Assembly: GCA_003513495.1 (NCBI GenBank)
Contig: DOPM01000058.1
Coordinates: 211,419 to 275,418, forward strand
DNA length: 64,000 nt
Source: Desulfosporosinus sp.
Lineage (GTDB): Bacteria; Bacillota; Desulfitobacteriia; Desulfitobacteriales; Desulfitobacteriaceae
Direction of reading: 5' to 3'
In this document: one piece after another, positions 26,598 through 35,077 of the stretch
Layout: every line of letters begins with the position of its first letter
Numbering within the stretch: position 1 is the first letter of the stretch
Made by a program: the position numbers and the translations under genes
The notes under the pieces: model-generated
Told to the model about the DNA's origin: nothing
Seen by the model: the letters and a program-made list of their open reading frames with translations, nothing else
Databases searched by the model: none

Positions 26598-27464
26598 TTG
26601 TCGGATATCAACTACTGGGAGCCTGAAAACCTGACAGATGCAGTTTCTATACTAGCTGATAGGGCAGATCAGGTCAGGGCTTTAGCAGGGGGAACTGATC
26701 TGTTAGTTAAAATGAAGAAAGGCCTAACGAACTGGAAGGGTATCGTTAATTTAAAAGGTTTGACTGAACTTAAGGGATTTATCTATGAGGGCCAAACAAT
26801 TTCGATTGGGGCTTTAACACAAATAAGTGCCCTTATTGATAACCCGTTACTTAGTCTTCATTTTCCTGCCTTGGTTGATGCGGCGAGGAGTTTGGGTACT
26901 CCTCAAGTGCGTAATCTTGCGACTGTTGGGGGTAATCTGTGCAATGCGTCTCCTGCCGCTGATGTTGCTTTAGTTCTTTTAATGTATGAGGCGCGCCTCC
27001 TAATTATGGGCCCTAATGGATCACGCCAGGTTTCAATTCAGGAGTTCTATGTTGGGCCCGGTCAAACGGTTTTACAACAAGGGGAAATACTGACGGCGAT
27101 AGAAATAGATCTTCCACCTCTTAACAGTAAAGGTGTGTTCTTTAAACATGGTAAACGAAAAAGTCATGAAATTGCCCTAGTTAATGTAGCGGTGCTTTTA
27201 ACGCCTCATCCAGGAAGAAAGCAAATTGCCCAGGCAAGGATTGCAGTTGGTTCTGTAGCTTCTACTCAGTTGAGAATTAAGGATGCGGAAGATAGCTTGA
27301 CTAATTCTTTAGCTACGTTAAGCGCTTTTGAGCAGGCAGCGGAATTAGTTAAGGAGGCAGTTAATCCAATTGACGACGTTCGCAGCACCGCCAGTTACCG
27401 TAAGCAAATGGTAGGTGTTCTAACAAGGAGAGCACTTGTTGAAGCTTGGGGGGAAGAACTATGA
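26598..27464 (+). CDS. Molybdenum hydroxylase FAD-binding subunit (CoxM/XdhB-like)
   Basis: A 288-residue FAD subunit of the xanthine oxidase family. FAD signatures ALAGGTDLLVKMK (about residue 30) and TVGGNLCNASPAAD (about 110-123) are present. Only one Cys lies in the FAD motif and there is no Cys-rich insert, so the extra [4Fe-4S] cluster typical of 4-hydroxybenzoyl-CoA reductase HcrB is absent. The start is TTG 26598, five bases after GGGGGTGA; GTG 26589 is within that ribosome site. The stop overlaps the next start (ATGA). It works with the next two genes as a cytoplasmic hydroxylase/dehydrogenase. Confidence 0.87.
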   Translation: MSDINYWEPENLTDAVSILADRADQVRALAGGTDLLVKMKKGLTNWKGIVNLKGLTELKGFIYEGQTISIGALTQISALIDNPLLSLHFPALVDAARSLGTPQVRNLATVGGNLCNASPAADVALVLLMYEARLLIMGPNGSRQVSIQEFYVGPGQTVLQQGEILTAIEIDLPPLNSKGVFFKHGKRKSHEIALVNVAVLLTPHPGRKQIAQARIAVGSVASTQLRIKDAEDSLTNSLATLSAFEQAAELVKEAVNPIDDVRSTASYRKQMVGVLTRRALVEAWGEEL

Positions 27465-27922
27465 AAATGTCGATAAGTTTACTGATTAATGGCGAGACCT
27501 ATCAAGTAAATGTTCCTCATAAGAAGACCTTACTAGATGTGCTTAGAGAAGATCTTGCACTGACTGGAACTAAAAAGGGCTGTGATAGCGGGGAATGCGG
27601 TGCTTGTACTGTATTAATGGATGGGAAACCAGTCAACTCTTGTATAGTTTTAGCGGTTGATGCAGTGGGTAAGCAAATTACCACCATTGAAGGTATAGGT
27701 GGGATTACGGAATTAGATCCTATTCAGGAAGCACTAGTTGCTCACGGGGCAATTCAATGTGGTTATTGCACTCCGGGAATTGTTATGACAGCTAAGGCGT
27801 TATTGGATAGCAATCCTCATCCTACAGAAAGCCAAGTGCGAGAGGGAATAACAGGAAACCTCTGTCGGTGTACAGGTTATGTTAAGATTGTCGAAGCCAT
27901 TATGGATGTAAGTCGTCGATAG
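27461..27922 (+). CDS. Molybdenum hydroxylase [2Fe-2S] subunit
   Basis: A 153-residue protein with the two [2Fe-2S] domains of the family. The plant-type cluster CDSGECGACTVLMDG plus a later Cys (VNSC) comes first; the four-Cys helical cluster CGYCTPG and CRCTGY comes second. The start is ATG 27461, overlapping the previous stop. Electrons would flow from Mo through these clusters to FAD. Confidence 0.92.
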   Translation: MKMSISLLINGETYQVNVPHKKTLLDVLREDLALTGTKKGCDSGECGACTVLMDGKPVNSCIVLAVDAVGKQITTIEGIGGITELDPIQEALVAHGAIQCGYCTPGIVMTAKALLDSNPHPTESQVREGITGNLCRCTGYVKIVEAIMDVSRR

Positions 27923-27942
27923 GGAAAGGAGGGAAAACATTT

Positions 27943-30240
27943 ATGAGTTATTCTGTTGTAGGTCAGTCAGTACCACGCGTAGACGCGAGGGAAAAAGTCA
28001 GTGGGAGTGCTTTATACACTGGCGATATGATGTTACCTCATATGTTAATTGGTAAAGTGTTGCGCAGTCCTTTCGCTCACGCCAAGATTATCAGTATTGA
28101 TACATCAAAAGCCAAGGAATTGCCAGGAGTAAAGGTTGTTCTTACTTATGAGGATACACCCAAGATTTTGTGGAACAGTGCAGGTTTTCCTCCTTCTCCA
28201 GGAGCGATTTTAGTAGAGGATCAATATATTCTCACAAATAAGGCTCGCTATGTTGGCGACGGTATCGCGGCAGTAGCCGCTGTTGATGAAGCGACTGCTG
28301 TTCAAGCCTTAGAGTTAATTGAAGTAGAATACGAGGTGTTGCCCGCATTAATGAATATAGAGCGGGCAATGTCAGATGGGGCAGTCTTAATACATGAGGC
28401 TGAAAAAAACATTTATGGTCATACGCCAGTAGTGATAGGAGATATTGATGCCGGTTTTGCCGATGCTGATTTTGTCTTTGAAGACACTTATTACGTGCCA
28501 AAGGTTAATCAAGTAAGTTTGGAACCCTGTGGTGTATCTATGGCGGCACCGGATAAAGACGGTCGAATAACGATCTGGACTTCGACCCAAATGCCTCATT
28601 TAGTTCGAAGCATTACAGCCCATGCATTAGGTTTAAAGACTGGACAAATTCGAATCATAAAACCACCGGTGGGAGGAGCATTTGGTAGTCGTTTAGGAGT
28701 GGTTAACGAACCCATCGCCGCTTTATTGGCTATGAAGGTTGGTCAACCGGTAATGCTTAAGTATACGAGAGAAGAGGCCTTTTTAGCGACAGAATCTAGA
28801 CATCCCATAACGATGACCATCAAAACCGGAGTTAAAAAAGATGGTACGTTTACAGCACGACAGTTAACTTCTTATATTGACGGTGGTGCGTATGCGACCC
28901 ACACCCCATCCTTAGCTGGTCCTGTGGCTGGTTGGTTTTTGGCTATGTATAAGTCTCCGAATATAAAAGTAGATAACTATTCTGTATATACAAACTCCAC
29001 CCAGTGTGGTGCTTTTCGCGGTTATGGAAACCCTCAGGTGGTATTTGCGGTAGAATCACAGATAGACGATATTGCAGAAAGATTAGGTATAGATCCACTG
29101 GAGCTGAGACTCAAAAATCATCCATGTGCCGGAGAGGTTTGGTTGTGGAGCGGTTGGGTTATAGAAAGCTGTGGCTTTGAGGAATGTATCGCTAGTGGGG
29201 CAAAGGCCATTGAATGGACTAAGAAGAGAAGTAAAATAGGAAACGAAAGCAGTCATCAAGGAAGCAAGAAACGTGGAGTCGGGATGGGGTACATGATGCA
29301 TGTAAGCGGGGCACGTCCTATGCTTCACGAAACATCGGCGGCAATGATTAAAATAAACGAAGATGGTACTGCTAATTTAATTTACAGTAATTCTGATTGC
29401 GGGCAAGGGGCTGGTACATCCCTAAGCCAGATTGCGGCCGAAGAACTTGGAATTCCTTTTGAGGATGTGATGATTACCAAAACTGCCGATACGGATGTAG
29501 CAGGGTTTGATATTGGCAGTCATGCCAGTCGCCAAACTTATTCCGGTGGGAATTCAGTAAAGAATGCTGCTGCTAAGGCTAAACAAAAAATATTAGAAAT
29601 GGCTGCTGAAATGATGGAGACTCCGGTTTCGGAACTTGTTGTGAAGGGTGGCAGAGTCTGGGCAAGTAATAAATCCTCTGAAGAGCCTGCTAAATCTGTA
29701 AGTATAGCAGAAATATCACACCGTGCACATTTTGGCAGCCATGGAAATCAAATTATCGGAGTAGTAAGTGAAGAACCGCCAGGTAATCCTCCAGTGTATG
29801 CAGCCCAATTTGTAGAAGTTGAAGTTGATACTGAAACCGGAATAGTAGAAGTTCTCAGAGTGGTAGCTGCTCATGATGTCGGCACAGCAATTAATCCGGC
29901 CATAGTTGAGGGTCAAATCGAAGGAGCAATTCAGCAAGGAATAGGGTACGCCCTAACGGAGGAGTATTGTTATGACCAGGAAAGTGGTAAACCTCTGAAT
30001 CCAAATTTATCGGATTACAAAATTCTAACCTCTGTAGACATGCCGCAAATTGAAACAATTTTAGTAGAGGCAGCTTGTGATACTGGACCTTTTGGAGCAA
30101 AGAGTGTAGGAGAGTCTGGGTTAGTTGCTACGGCAGCAGCCATTGCAAATGCTGTTTACAATGCCATTGGTATCAGATTCAAAGAGTTACCGATGACCCC
30201 GGAACGAGTGTTGGCTGCATTGCAAAATAAAAATAAGTAG
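27943..30240 (+). CDS. Molybdenum hydroxylase catalytic subunit (XdhA/HcrA-like)
   Basis: A 765-residue molybdopterin-cytosine-dinucleotide enzyme. Features are the N-terminal a/b hammerhead (VDAREKVSGSALYTGD), the pterin-binding GGAFGSR (about 244), the QGAGTSLSQI segment, and near the C-terminus GAKSVGESG with the catalytic Glu. Substrate-defining residues cannot be read without a structure. The sigma-54 regulation and aromatic neighbourhood suggest hydroxylation or reductive dehydroxylation of an aromatic or N-heterocyclic compound. Purine/nicotinate-type hydroxylase is an alternative, given the dihydropyrimidinase-like gene further on. Confidence 0.9.
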   Translation: MSYSVVGQSVPRVDAREKVSGSALYTGDMMLPHMLIGKVLRSPFAHAKIISIDTSKAKELPGVKVVLTYEDTPKILWNSAGFPPSPGAILVEDQYILTNKARYVGDGIAAVAAVDEATAVQALELIEVEYEVLPALMNIERAMSDGAVLIHEAEKNIYGHTPVVIGDIDAGFADADFVFEDTYYVPKVNQVSLEPCGVSMAAPDKDGRITIWTSTQMPHLVRSITAHALGLKTGQIRIIKPPVGGAFGSRLGVVNEPIAALLAMKVGQPVMLKYTREEAFLATESRHPITMTIKTGVKKDGTFTARQLTSYIDGGAYATHTPSLAGPVAGWFLAMYKSPNIKVDNYSVYTNSTQCGAFRGYGNPQVVFAVESQIDDIAERLGIDPLELRLKNHPCAGEVWLWSGWVIESCGFEECIASGAKAIEWTKKRSKIGNESSHQGSKKRGVGMGYMMHVSGARPMLHETSAAMIKINEDGTANLIYSNSDCGQGAGTSLSQIAAEELGIPFEDVMITKTADTDVAGFDIGSHASRQTYSGGNSVKNAAAKAKQKILEMAAEMMETPVSELVVKGGRVWASNKSSEEPAKSVSIAEISHRAHFGSHGNQIIGVVSEEPPGNPPVYAAQFVEVEVDTETGIVEVLRVVAAHDVGTAINPAIVEGQIEGAIQQGIGYALTEEYCYDQESGKPLNPNLSDYKILTSVDMPQIETILVEAACDTGPFGAKSVGESGLVATAAAIANAVYNAIGIRFKELPMTPERVLAALQNKNK

Positions 30241-30258
30241 GCGGGAGATTCCTTTTAA

Positions 30259-30295
30259 TAGCGTGGAACCCATTAAAGAAGAGGGCTCCACGCTA
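30259..30295 (+). terminator. Possible terminator hairpin after the Mo-hydroxylase operon
   Basis: TAGCGTGGA and CCC pair with GGG and TCCACGCTA across one A-C mismatch. A weak TATATAC tail follows instead of a T-run, so termination may be inefficient. Confidence 0.5.
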
Positions 30296-30318
30296 TATAC
30301 AAGAAGCTATACCACGTT

Positions 30319-30362
30319 AGCAATTTGTTTTTGGTACGTAAATATACCAAAAACAAATTGCT
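30319..30362. repeat. Perfect 18-base inverted repeat
   Basis: Arms at 30319-30336 and 30345-30362 are exact complements (AGCAATTTGTTTTTGGTA and its reverse complement) around an eight-base spacer CGTAAATA. There is no T-run, so it is not a standard terminator. It may be an operator, a recombination or replication-related site, or the remnant of a mobile element. Confidence 0.6.
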
Positions 30363-30695
30363 GAGGTGTCAACTAACTAGAAAGTCGCCGATTTTAATCA
30401 AAATTGTACTGGTAAATTACTGTACCAACCTAGTAACGGGTTGTAAGAGGGAAAGTGTTCGTAGGCTGGCGTGTTTCGAGAAGGAGAGTGGTACAATAGA
30501 GAACCGATTTCGTCCAATATAATCAGAATATTTATAATATTTATAATAATTTAAAACATTCAACCTTATAAATGTACCGTTGGCACTCAAAAATAAGCTT
30601 TTGAGGACAAATCGTAGCTCAAAGGGAGGAGCTGGAAGTAAACTTGCAATACATTACTGAAATAAAACTAGTTAAAACTGGAGGAGGTGTAAAGT
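30363..30695 (+). other. Upstream region of the 2-oxoacid oxidoreductase operon
   Basis: No credible gene. The region carries TGTACCA (about 30418), TGGTACA (about 30489) and TGTACCG (about 30572), and a very AT-rich tract at 30520-30570. A TGGCAC hexamer near 30582 lacks a -12 partner at the correct distance, so no promoter could be assigned. Three thymine-poor ribosome-like sites precede the gene at 30696, the best being GGAGGAGGTG. Confidence 0.35.
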
Positions 30696-31241
30696 TTGCT
30701 GCAATTTATTGTTCAGGGACGTGGTGGTCAAGGAGCTCAAATGGCTGGAGATATTTTGGCTAACGTGTTTTTCCGTGAAGGCAAGTATGTCCAGGCCTAT
30801 GCCACTTATGGAGGGGCTAGACGGGGTACAGCTGTAAGTTCCTTCATTAGAGTTGATGACCAGCCCATTCGTTTACGCTGTAACATTGAAGACCCAGATG
30901 TTATAGTTTGCTTCGATCCTAGTCTACTTAATGATGTTCTACTAAAAGATGCTAAAGAGGATACGTTGGTCTTAATCAACTCAGCTCAACCACCCGAATA
31001 TTTTAACGGTTTAGGGAGGTTTCGGATCGTTACAATTGATGCCATGGCTATAGCTCAAGAAAATAAGCTAGGACGGATAGTTAATACAACCTTGGTTGGG
31101 GCAGTTGCGGGTTTGCTAGGACGACCTTCGCTAGACGTTTTATGTGAAGTTGTCTCAGATATGAGTCCGGTTAAAGTGGAACAAAATGTTAAATCCTGTA
31201 AGGATGGGTATAGATTGATAAGAAAGGAGGGTGCTAAATGA
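30696..31241 (+). CDS. 2-oxoacid:acceptor oxidoreductase gamma subunit
   Basis: A 181-residue gamma subunit of the pyruvate/2-oxoacid:ferredoxin oxidoreductase family. It has the glycine-rich GRGGQGAQMAGD start, the YGGARRGTAVSSF motif and PDVIVCFDPSLL. The gamma subunit helps bind CoA. The start is TTG 30696 after GGAGGAGGTGTAAAG. Its stop overlaps the next gene. With the next three genes it makes a complete thiamine-diphosphate enzyme turning a 2-oxoacid into an acyl-CoA. Confidence 0.88.
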   Translation: MLQFIVQGRGGQGAQMAGDILANVFFREGKYVQAYATYGGARRGTAVSSFIRVDDQPIRLRCNIEDPDVIVCFDPSLLNDVLLKDAKEDTLVLINSAQPPEYFNGLGRFRIVTIDAMAIAQENKLGRIVNTTLVGAVAGLLGRPSLDVLCEVVSDMSPVKVEQNVKSCKDGYRLIRKEGAK

Positions 31242-32917
31242 AAGAAACGTTTAAGGAAGTTCCTTCAATCTGGACGACCGGTTGGACGGACATTTTGAAC
31301 ACAGGGACTTGGCGTAGTGCAATACCAATTTATCAGAAGCGTTTAGCACCTTGCCACTCTGCCTGTCCCGTTGACGGTGAGATACCTACTTGGATTATGT
31401 TAGCGAGGAAGCAACTCTATCACGAGGCTTGGTCTGCTCTAGTGGTCAACAATCCTTTTCCTGCAGTAACTGGGCGAATTTGTCACCATCCCTGTGAGGG
31501 TGCCTGTAATCGTGGTGAATACGATGGTGCAGTCGCTATTAATGCTCTTGAACAATATATTGGCGATTTAGCTTTGAGCGAGGGTTGGACCTTACCCCAC
31601 CCAACAATAGAACTAGACCAGAGGATAGCGGTGATCGGCGGTGGACCAGCGGGACTATCCTGCGCTTATCAATTAAGACAACTTGGATATAAAGTTACGA
31701 TCTTTGAGTCTCGACCCGAACTTGGCGGTGTCTTGCGCTATGGGATTCCTAGATATCGGCTATCAAAGGAGATCTGGGACGGGGAATTAAAACGATTACT
31801 AGCGTTAGGTATTGAAATTAAGGTGAATCATTTAGTTAAAGCAAATGATTTAAGTAGTTTGGAAAGAGACTATTCAGCCGTTTTTCTAGCTTTAGGAGCT
31901 CAGAACTCTAAAACACTCCCTCAATTTTCGGTGGACGATCTCAAAGTATTTAAAGGTTATGAATTTCTGGAAAGGGTTAATCGAGGAGAAGTCCCTCAAT
32001 TAGGGCAAGAAGTAGTCGTAATCGGTGGTGGTAGTGTAGCTTTAGATGTAGCGGGTACAGCCCGACGGTTAGGTAGTCAGGTTAAGGTCCTAGCCTTAGA
32101 AGCTATGGATTCACTGCCCGCTCAGCCTGATGAGCTTACGGAGTCTCTGGAAGAAGGCGTAGAGATTTATGCAGGAGCGATGGTTCAGAAAGTAAACTTA
32201 GGTCCTGAAAGAATTAGCTTAGATTGTATCAAGGTTACTTTAGATGAGGCTTTCCCGGCAGGAGTACTTAGGCCAATCCCACGTTCTGGGACAGAATTCA
32301 ACGTTTCAGCAACCAGTGTTATATTGGCTGTTGGCCAAGAAACTGAATTGACAGGATGGGATAGCGTAATAAATATCGGACAATCACTAGTTAAAGTAGG
32401 TGCTGACTTAGCTACTAGTCGACCTGGAGTTTTTGCAGGCGGAGATGTTACTCCAGCAGAGCGCTTTGTTTCAACAGCAATTGGTCAAGGTAAAAAAGCC
32501 TCATCAAGTATCGATCGTTATTTAACAGAACAAACTTCCGATAGTCAATCCCTTAGCAAAACGGAAAACTCAGAAGATAAAGTGGCTTACCAAGAAATTA
32601 ATATGTTTTATTTCCCAGAGAAGGCTCGGGAGCGTAAAGGCCTAGTCCCAGTTGAACAAAGGCTTCAAAACTTTGATGAGGTCAGAATAAGTTTTAACTT
32701 TGAACAAACACAGTCCCAATCTGAGCGATGTTTTAGTTGTGGAAATTGTGTTGAGTGCGACAATTGTTTCTACTTTTGTCCAGATATGGCAGTGGTTAAG
32801 GACTCTTCCTTAGCAGAACATTACAGCATTTTAGATCAATATTGTAAAGGCTGTGGAAGCTGTGTCCAGGAATGCCCACGAGGAGCGGTTGTATTGAAGG
32901 AGGAGACAGGACGATGA
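31238..32917 (+). CDS. GltD-like NAD(P)/FAD oxidoreductase fused to a ferredoxin domain
   Basis: A 559-residue fusion. The N-terminus carries the GltD-type Fe-S region (CHSACPVDGEIPTW; CHHPCEGACNRGEYD), then FAD (IGGGPAGLSCAYQL, about 132) and NAD(P) (IGGGSVALDVAGTA, about 265) Rossmann motifs. The C-terminal 80 residues carry two [4Fe-4S] motifs (CFSCGNCVECDNCFYFCP; CKGCGSCVQECPRG) that replace the usual delta subunit. The enzyme could thus pass electrons to NAD(P) instead of only ferredoxin. Phenylglyoxylate:NAD oxidoreductase (Pad) contains a comparable flavoprotein subunit, which supports an aryl-2-oxoacid role by analogy only. Confidence 0.85.
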   Translation: MKETFKEVPSIWTTGWTDILNTGTWRSAIPIYQKRLAPCHSACPVDGEIPTWIMLARKQLYHEAWSALVVNNPFPAVTGRICHHPCEGACNRGEYDGAVAINALEQYIGDLALSEGWTLPHPTIELDQRIAVIGGGPAGLSCAYQLRQLGYKVTIFESRPELGGVLRYGIPRYRLSKEIWDGELKRLLALGIEIKVNHLVKANDLSSLERDYSAVFLALGAQNSKTLPQFSVDDLKVFKGYEFLERVNRGEVPQLGQEVVVIGGGSVALDVAGTARRLGSQVKVLALEAMDSLPAQPDELTESLEEGVEIYAGAMVQKVNLGPERISLDCIKVTLDEAFPAGVLRPIPRSGTEFNVSATSVILAVGQETELTGWDSVINIGQSLVKVGADLATSRPGVFAGGDVTPAERFVSTAIGQGKKASSSIDRYLTEQTSDSQSLSKTENSEDKVAYQEINMFYFPEKARERKGLVPVEQRLQNFDEVRISFNFEQTQSQSERCFSCGNCVECDNCFYFCPDMAVVKDSSLAEHYSILDQYCKGCGSCVQECPRGAVVLKEETGR

Positions 32918-34071
32918 ACGAAAAAAACAACCGCATTTTAGTTAATGGTAATCATGCTGTTGCCTATGGTGTGAAACTGGCTCAACCACAAGTGGTACCT
33001 ATCTATCCTATTACCCCTCAAACCCCTATTGTTGAAAAAATATCAGAGTTTCAAGCTGCCGGCGAAATGGTCGTTGAATTGGTGACTGCCGAATCAGAGC
33101 ATTCCGCAATGGCTGCTTGTATCACAGCTTCTCTAACCGGTGCTCGAGTGTTTACGGCTACTGCTTCTCAGGGGTTAATGCTAATGCATGAGATGTTACA
33201 TTATGCTTCCGGAGCTAGAGCGCCCATTGTCATGTTTAATGTCAATCGGACAATTGGTTCCCCTTGGGGTTTTTGGCCCGATCAAACTGACAGTTTGGCA
33301 CAACGGGACACGGGTTGGATTCATTATTATTGTGAACATGGTCAAGAGTCCCTGGATACAGTTCTCCAAGCGTATCGAGTTGCCGAAAAGGTTATGCTTC
33401 CAGCTATGGTTATGCATGAAGCTTTTTATGTGTCACATGCCCTAGATATTGTTGAGGTTCCAGCTCAGAAGGATGTTGATCAATACTTGCCAGCCTTTAA
33501 TCCCCTCCATCGTTTAGATCCAGAGATCGGGGAGTCTTGGGGGAATACTGTCAATCAAGAGATGTTCTATCGTCATCGTCGAGATCTAGGTTTGGCAATG
33601 GAAAGTGTCATTGATGTGGCTCAAGAAGCTGATACTGAGTGGCAGGAACTGACGGGACGCGGGTATGGAATTATTGAAAAGTATCGTTGTGATGATGCTG
33701 AATTAGTGATAGTGACAATGGGAAGTATGGTAGGAACCGCCCGAGATGCAGTTGATAATCTGCGCATGGAGGGAGTCCCAGTTGGTTTATTAAAGGTTAA
33801 ATTATTCAGGCCGTTTCCAACTGAAGCGGTGCGCCAGGCCTTGATGTCTGTTCCTAAAGTAATGGTTTTGGACCGTAATTTTGCTCCTGGTACAGGTGGC
33901 TTTCTTCATCAAGAACTAAAGGCAGCATTATATGGGGTGGACGATGGACCCGGAGTACATGGTTATTTGACCGGTGTAGGTGGTACGAATATTTCACCAA
34001 ATAATATTGCAGCTCTAGTTCGAGAAGCCATGAGTACTACACCAATCGCTAGCTCTGTTTGGAAGGGGTGA
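32914..34071 (+). CDS. 2-oxoacid:acceptor oxidoreductase alpha subunit
   Basis: A 385-residue alpha subunit (PorA family). It has the domain I motif YPITPQTPIVEKI (about 25-37), the TAESEHSAMAACI segment, TATASQGLMLMHEM, and a C-terminal domain with VTMGSMVGTARDAV. The start is ATG 32914, overlapping the previous stop (ATGA) and preceded by GGAGGAGACAGG; the frame extends 14 codons upstream without support. The predicted substrate is pyruvate-like or an aryl-2-oxoacid such as phenylglyoxylate. Confidence 0.9.
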   Translation: MNEKNNRILVNGNHAVAYGVKLAQPQVVPIYPITPQTPIVEKISEFQAAGEMVVELVTAESEHSAMAACITASLTGARVFTATASQGLMLMHEMLHYASGARAPIVMFNVNRTIGSPWGFWPDQTDSLAQRDTGWIHYYCEHGQESLDTVLQAYRVAEKVMLPAMVMHEAFYVSHALDIVEVPAQKDVDQYLPAFNPLHRLDPEIGESWGNTVNQEMFYRHRRDLGLAMESVIDVAQEADTEWQELTGRGYGIIEKYRCDDAELVIVTMGSMVGTARDAVDNLRMEGVPVGLLKVKLFRPFPTEAVRQALMSVPKVMVLDRNFAPGTGGFLHQELKAALYGVDDGPGVHGYLTGVGGTNISPNNIAALVREAMSTTPIASSVWKG

Positions 34072-34078
34072 TACGAAT

Positions 34079-34948
34079 ATGGGTTATCAAATCAATGAAG
34101 AAAAGGTGTTTAATTCCGGTCACGCTGCCTGCCCAGGTTGTAGTGAAGCCTTGGCTATGCGTTATATTGTTAATACTTTAGGCCCTGATACCATCGGAGT
34201 AGTGCCTCCTTCTTGTATCGCAATAATTTCCGGTCCCCAACCCTTAAGCTCGATGCGGATGCCAGTATATCAGACGACTCTAGAGGCAAGTGCGGCCTCA
34301 GCAACAGGTATTGCTCGTGCACTGAAGGCCAAAGGTAATGACCATACTAAAGTTGTAGCTATTGCTGGTGATGGTGGAACTTATGATATTGGCTTTCAAT
34401 CTTTATCTTCTGCGGCAGAGAGGAATGAAGATTTTATTTACATTTGTTTAGATAATGAAGGGTATATGAATACTGGAGCTCAGAAAAGCTCCTCAACCCC
34501 CTACCTAGCATACACAGCGTCTACTCCCGCCGGGAAGCCGACGCCAAAGAAAAACTTGGCAGAAATTATGGCGGCCCACCGTATTCCCTATATGGCTACT
34601 GCTACTACAGGTTATCCAGAAGATTTGGCGCGGAAAGTTGCTAAGGCCAAGGGAATAAGGGGGTTACGATTTATCGTAGTTTTGACTCCCTGTCTAGATG
34701 GCTGGGGATTGGCAGACAATGCTGGACCAAAAGTTTCTCGTCTTGCAGTAGAAACAGGGGTTTTTCCCTTGTATGAAGTAGAAAATGGTGAACATTATAC
34801 GTTAAATTACGGTTCTAAAGGTACACCTATTAACCAGTATTTATCTCTTCAAAAAAGGTATAGACATCTTAATCAAGCTCAGATCGAGGAAATTCAAATA
34901 GAGGTTGATAATAATTGGCAACGCTTACATCGCAAATTTTCAACTTGA
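34079..34948 (+). CDS. 2-oxoacid:acceptor oxidoreductase beta subunit (ThDP-binding)
   Basis: A 289-residue beta subunit. CPGCSEALAMR near the N-terminus, the thiamine diphosphate motif GDGGTYDIGFQSL (about 99-111) with NEGYMNTGAQKS, and SSTPYLAYT are typical of PorB. The expected Cys ligands are present (CPGC, SCIAI, CLDGWG). It completes the oxidoreductase with the three preceding genes; a terminator follows. Confidence 0.9.
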   Translation: MGYQINEEKVFNSGHAACPGCSEALAMRYIVNTLGPDTIGVVPPSCIAIISGPQPLSSMRMPVYQTTLEASAASATGIARALKAKGNDHTKVVAIAGDGGTYDIGFQSLSSAAERNEDFIYICLDNEGYMNTGAQKSSSTPYLAYTASTPAGKPTPKKNLAEIMAAHRIPYMATATTGYPEDLARKVAKAKGIRGLRFIVVLTPCLDGWGLADNAGPKVSRLAVETGVFPLYEVENGEHYTLNYGSKGTPINQYLSLQKRYRHLNQAQIEEIQIEVDNNWQRLHRKFST

Positions 34949-34989
34949 TTATATTCACTTCTTGAGATTTTACTGATTTACGGGTACTT

Positions 34990-35036
34990 GATTTAGAGAA
35001 TTTCAGTGAAAAGGATGTAAATTCTCTGAATCTTTT
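34990..35036 (+). terminator. Intrinsic terminator of the 2-oxoacid oxidoreductase operon
   Basis: GATTTAGAGAATTT pairs with AAATTCTCTGAATC (14 pairs, one G-U) around a 15-base loop, and TTTT follows. The stem is AT-rich, so it may be leaky. Confidence 0.55.
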
Positions 35037-35077
35037 AAATAATTAATCTATTTACTAAAAAGGGGAGGTAATTAAGA

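Noticed and set aside
30325..30522. 65-residue plus-strand frame after the Mo-hydroxylase operon
   Set aside because: It begins inside an 18-base inverted repeat with no ribosome site and has no family features.
30576..30606. Sigma-54 promoter at TGGCAC before the 2-oxoacid oxidoreductase operon
   Set aside because: The only nearby GC dinucleotide is three bases beyond the required -12 position.
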